A stretch of DNA of 6,509 nt, from the NCBI GenBank assembly GCA_021777365.1, contig JAJYDP010000286.1, positions 1 to 6,509 of the forward strand, read 5' to 3'. The translations under genes and the position numbers were made by a program. The DNA comes from Chloroflexota bacterium. Lineage in GTDB: Bacteria; Chloroflexota; Limnocylindria; Limnocylindrales; CSP1-4. The notes beneath the pieces were generated by a model. The model was not told where the DNA came from. It did not search any database and worked only from the letters and a program-made list of their open reading frames with translations. Shown piece after piece: positions 5,493 through 6,509 of the stretch. Every line of letters begins with the position of its first letter. Positions within the stretch are counted from its first letter, which is position 1.

Positions 5493-6123
5493 GCGGAGGC
5501 CCGGGTTGCCGCCGAGGTGCGTGAACGGGTTCACTTCGTCATAACGGGCGGGATCGATCTGCCGCAGCGCCGGCCGCGGATCACCGGGCGTGCGAGTCGG
5601 GTCATACTGGCCGGCCACCCCGACGAGGGCGGCCGGCAGTGCTGAGACACCGCTGACCGCGCAGTCGCCGGCGAACTTGCCGCCGGCCAGCGCCACCAGG
5701 ACACCGTGGACCACGCCAGCCGAGCACCCAAACACGGTGATCCACGCAGGGTCACCGCCGTACTCAGGCCCCCTCGCCCGGGCGAACCGAACCGCGCACG
5801 CGGCATCTCCGTACCGCCCGGTCGCCCTACCTCATCTGCTCGGAACCCGACGTTGAAGACCACCGCCCCCTGCCAGGCGATCGCCTCCGCCAGCGGCTCC
5901 AGTCGGCTCGCGACTCCCCCAGCCCGTGCAGGATCACCACGATGGGCCAGGGTCCAGGCTTCCCAGGGGCGTGGATGTCGAGGCGCTGTGTCGAGGAGTA
6001 CGCGAGGTCGCTCACCTCGGTGGCGGGCTCGCGGGGGCCCGGGCGCACGAGTGATGACGCGGGCGTGCCCGATGAGGCCACGGGCAGCTGGAGAGCCGGG
6101 GCAGGCGGAGGGTGGAGACACAT
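5463..6123 (-). pseudogene. Frameshifted, 3'-truncated alpha/beta hydrolase
   Basis: Reading the minus strand in three successive frames rebuilds one alpha/beta hydrolase of the esterase / prolyl-oligopeptidase-like type. Frame one has DLAYSSTQRLDIHAP and WPIVVILHGLGESRADW (oxyanion HG). Frame two, after a shift near 5899-5903, has EPLAEAIAWQGAVVFNVGFR. Frame three, after a shift within 5811-5840, has RYGDAACAVRFARA, the nucleophile elbow ITVFGCSAG, FAGDCAVSGVSALPAALVGV and VNPFTHLGG, and ends at LRVSLLHGLGD with the probable acid Asp. Both shifts fit loss of one base. The part that should carry the catalytic His is missing, replaced by PAS-gene sequence. The 5' limit is uncertain: ATG 6123 is used, but the frame is open to about 6339, with another ATG at 6258. 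A proline/alanine-rich stretch before the hydrolase core suggests an exported protein or a linker. Sequencing error could explain the shifts, but not the truncation. Confidence 0.8.
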
Positions 6124-6280
6124 GCTGTTCTGGCGACCCGTGACGGGCTTCCGCGCTGGCTGATGGGCAGCCTCGCCCGCGCTCGGAAGTGCCGGCTGGT
6201 AGCTGGGCGCGCTCTGATCGTACCGGGCTGCGGTATCTGACAGCGCCACGTCCGGCATCACCAGCCGCACCGTCTCGCGC

Positions 6281-6509
6281 TCAGGCGGGGACCGGCGAGG
6301 GCGACGGTGTCGGGCCGTGCGGCGGAACAGGGTCCGCATCCGGCGTCAGCACGCCGATGGGCCGCGGCGTCGGGCCGCCCTGCTCCTTCCGCGGGTCGGG
6401 CAGGTCGGCGAAGATCTGCTCGAACTCGGCGTGGTCGAGCGTCTCCTCGGCGACGAGGCGCTGGGCGAGCGTGTCCAGCCGATCGCGGTAGGCCGAGAGC
6501 ACCTCCATC
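6281..6509 (-). CDS. ftsH: ATP-dependent zinc protease FtsH, C-terminal end (runs off right edge)
   Basis: The last 75 codons of a gene enter from the right edge and stop at TGA 6283-6281. The sequence EVLSAYRDRLDTLAQRLVAE then ETLDHAEFEQIFADLP matches the end of the peptidase M41 region of FtsH, where a helix carrying L..LA..L...ETL is followed by a short acidic segment. FtsH is a membrane-anchored hexameric AAA+ protease that degrades misfolded and regulatory proteins. The ATPase and HEXXH zinc site are outside the window, so the call rests on this tail. After the fold ends there is an added proline-rich tail of about 40 residues (PTPRPIGVLTPDADPVPP and PTPSPSPVPA), probably disordered. An ATG at 6508 is internal, not the start. 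The broken hydrolase lies downstream on the same strand. Confidence 0.75.
   Translation of the reverse strand, partial: MEVLSAYRDRLDTLAQRLVAEETLDHAEFEQIFADLPDPRKEQGGPTPRPIGVLTPDADPVPPHGPTPSPSPVPA

Noticed and set aside
4515..5735. Single 406-codon reverse gene joining hydrolase and downstream sequence
   Set aside because: Only the first ~90 residues are hydrolase-like; the rest is antisense to the PAS remnant, so it is a fusion of a truncated gene with shadow sequence.
1..6509. CRISPR array or tandem repeats
   Set aside because: No regularly spaced direct repeats were seen; the only long repeats are the inverted ends and 8-bp duplications of the IS.

Overview
This is a GC-rich bacterial window in which four independent pieces sit side by side. 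The genus cannot be fixed from the sequence. The gene set is a cyclic glucan synthase, a secreted phosphoesterase, a multi-PAS protein and an FtsH with a proline-rich tail. Together with the style of the proteins, this suggests a soil or freshwater Chloroflexota-like or actinobacterial-like organism, but only as a weak inference.

Left part (1-855): the 5' end of a cyclic beta-1,2-glucan synthase gene runs leftward off the window from a GTG start near 555. Upstream is a good sigma70-like promoter (TTGGCG, 17-nt spacer, TATCAT, minus strand). Two perfect palindromes lie at and just downstream of the expected transcription start and look like operators. The rest, to 855, is a dyad-rich intergenic stretch.

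Middle-left (856-2743): a complete, apparently intact IS1595-family insertion sequence. It has 39-bp imperfect terminal inverted repeats (36/39) and is flanked by an exact 8-bp direct repeat, AGCCACGA. It encodes a zinc-ribbon plus DDE-type transposase. Overlapping its stop codon (TGATG) is a second gene for a four-helix membrane protein of unknown function, so this is an IS with a passenger gene. It landed between the divergent glucan synthase and phosphoesterase genes and broke neither.

Middle (2744-4592): an intact secreted phosphoesterase of the phospholipase C / acid phosphatase family (560 aa), with a strong ribosome-binding site, a signal peptide and a 13-bp GC hairpin 25 nt after its stop.

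Right part (4593-6509): a decayed region. A forward multi-PAS sensor remnant has lost the core of one PAS domain, most of the next and all but the start of a third. It meets, tail to tail near 5463-5492, a reverse-strand alpha/beta hydrolase with two frameshifts that is cut off before its catalytic histidine. Beyond it the last 75 codons of an FtsH-type protease gene enter from the right edge on the minus strand.

The best candidates for something undescribed are the passenger membrane gene coupled to the IS1595 transposase, the paired palindromes at the glucan synthase promoter, and the tail-to-tail fusion of two gene wrecks.
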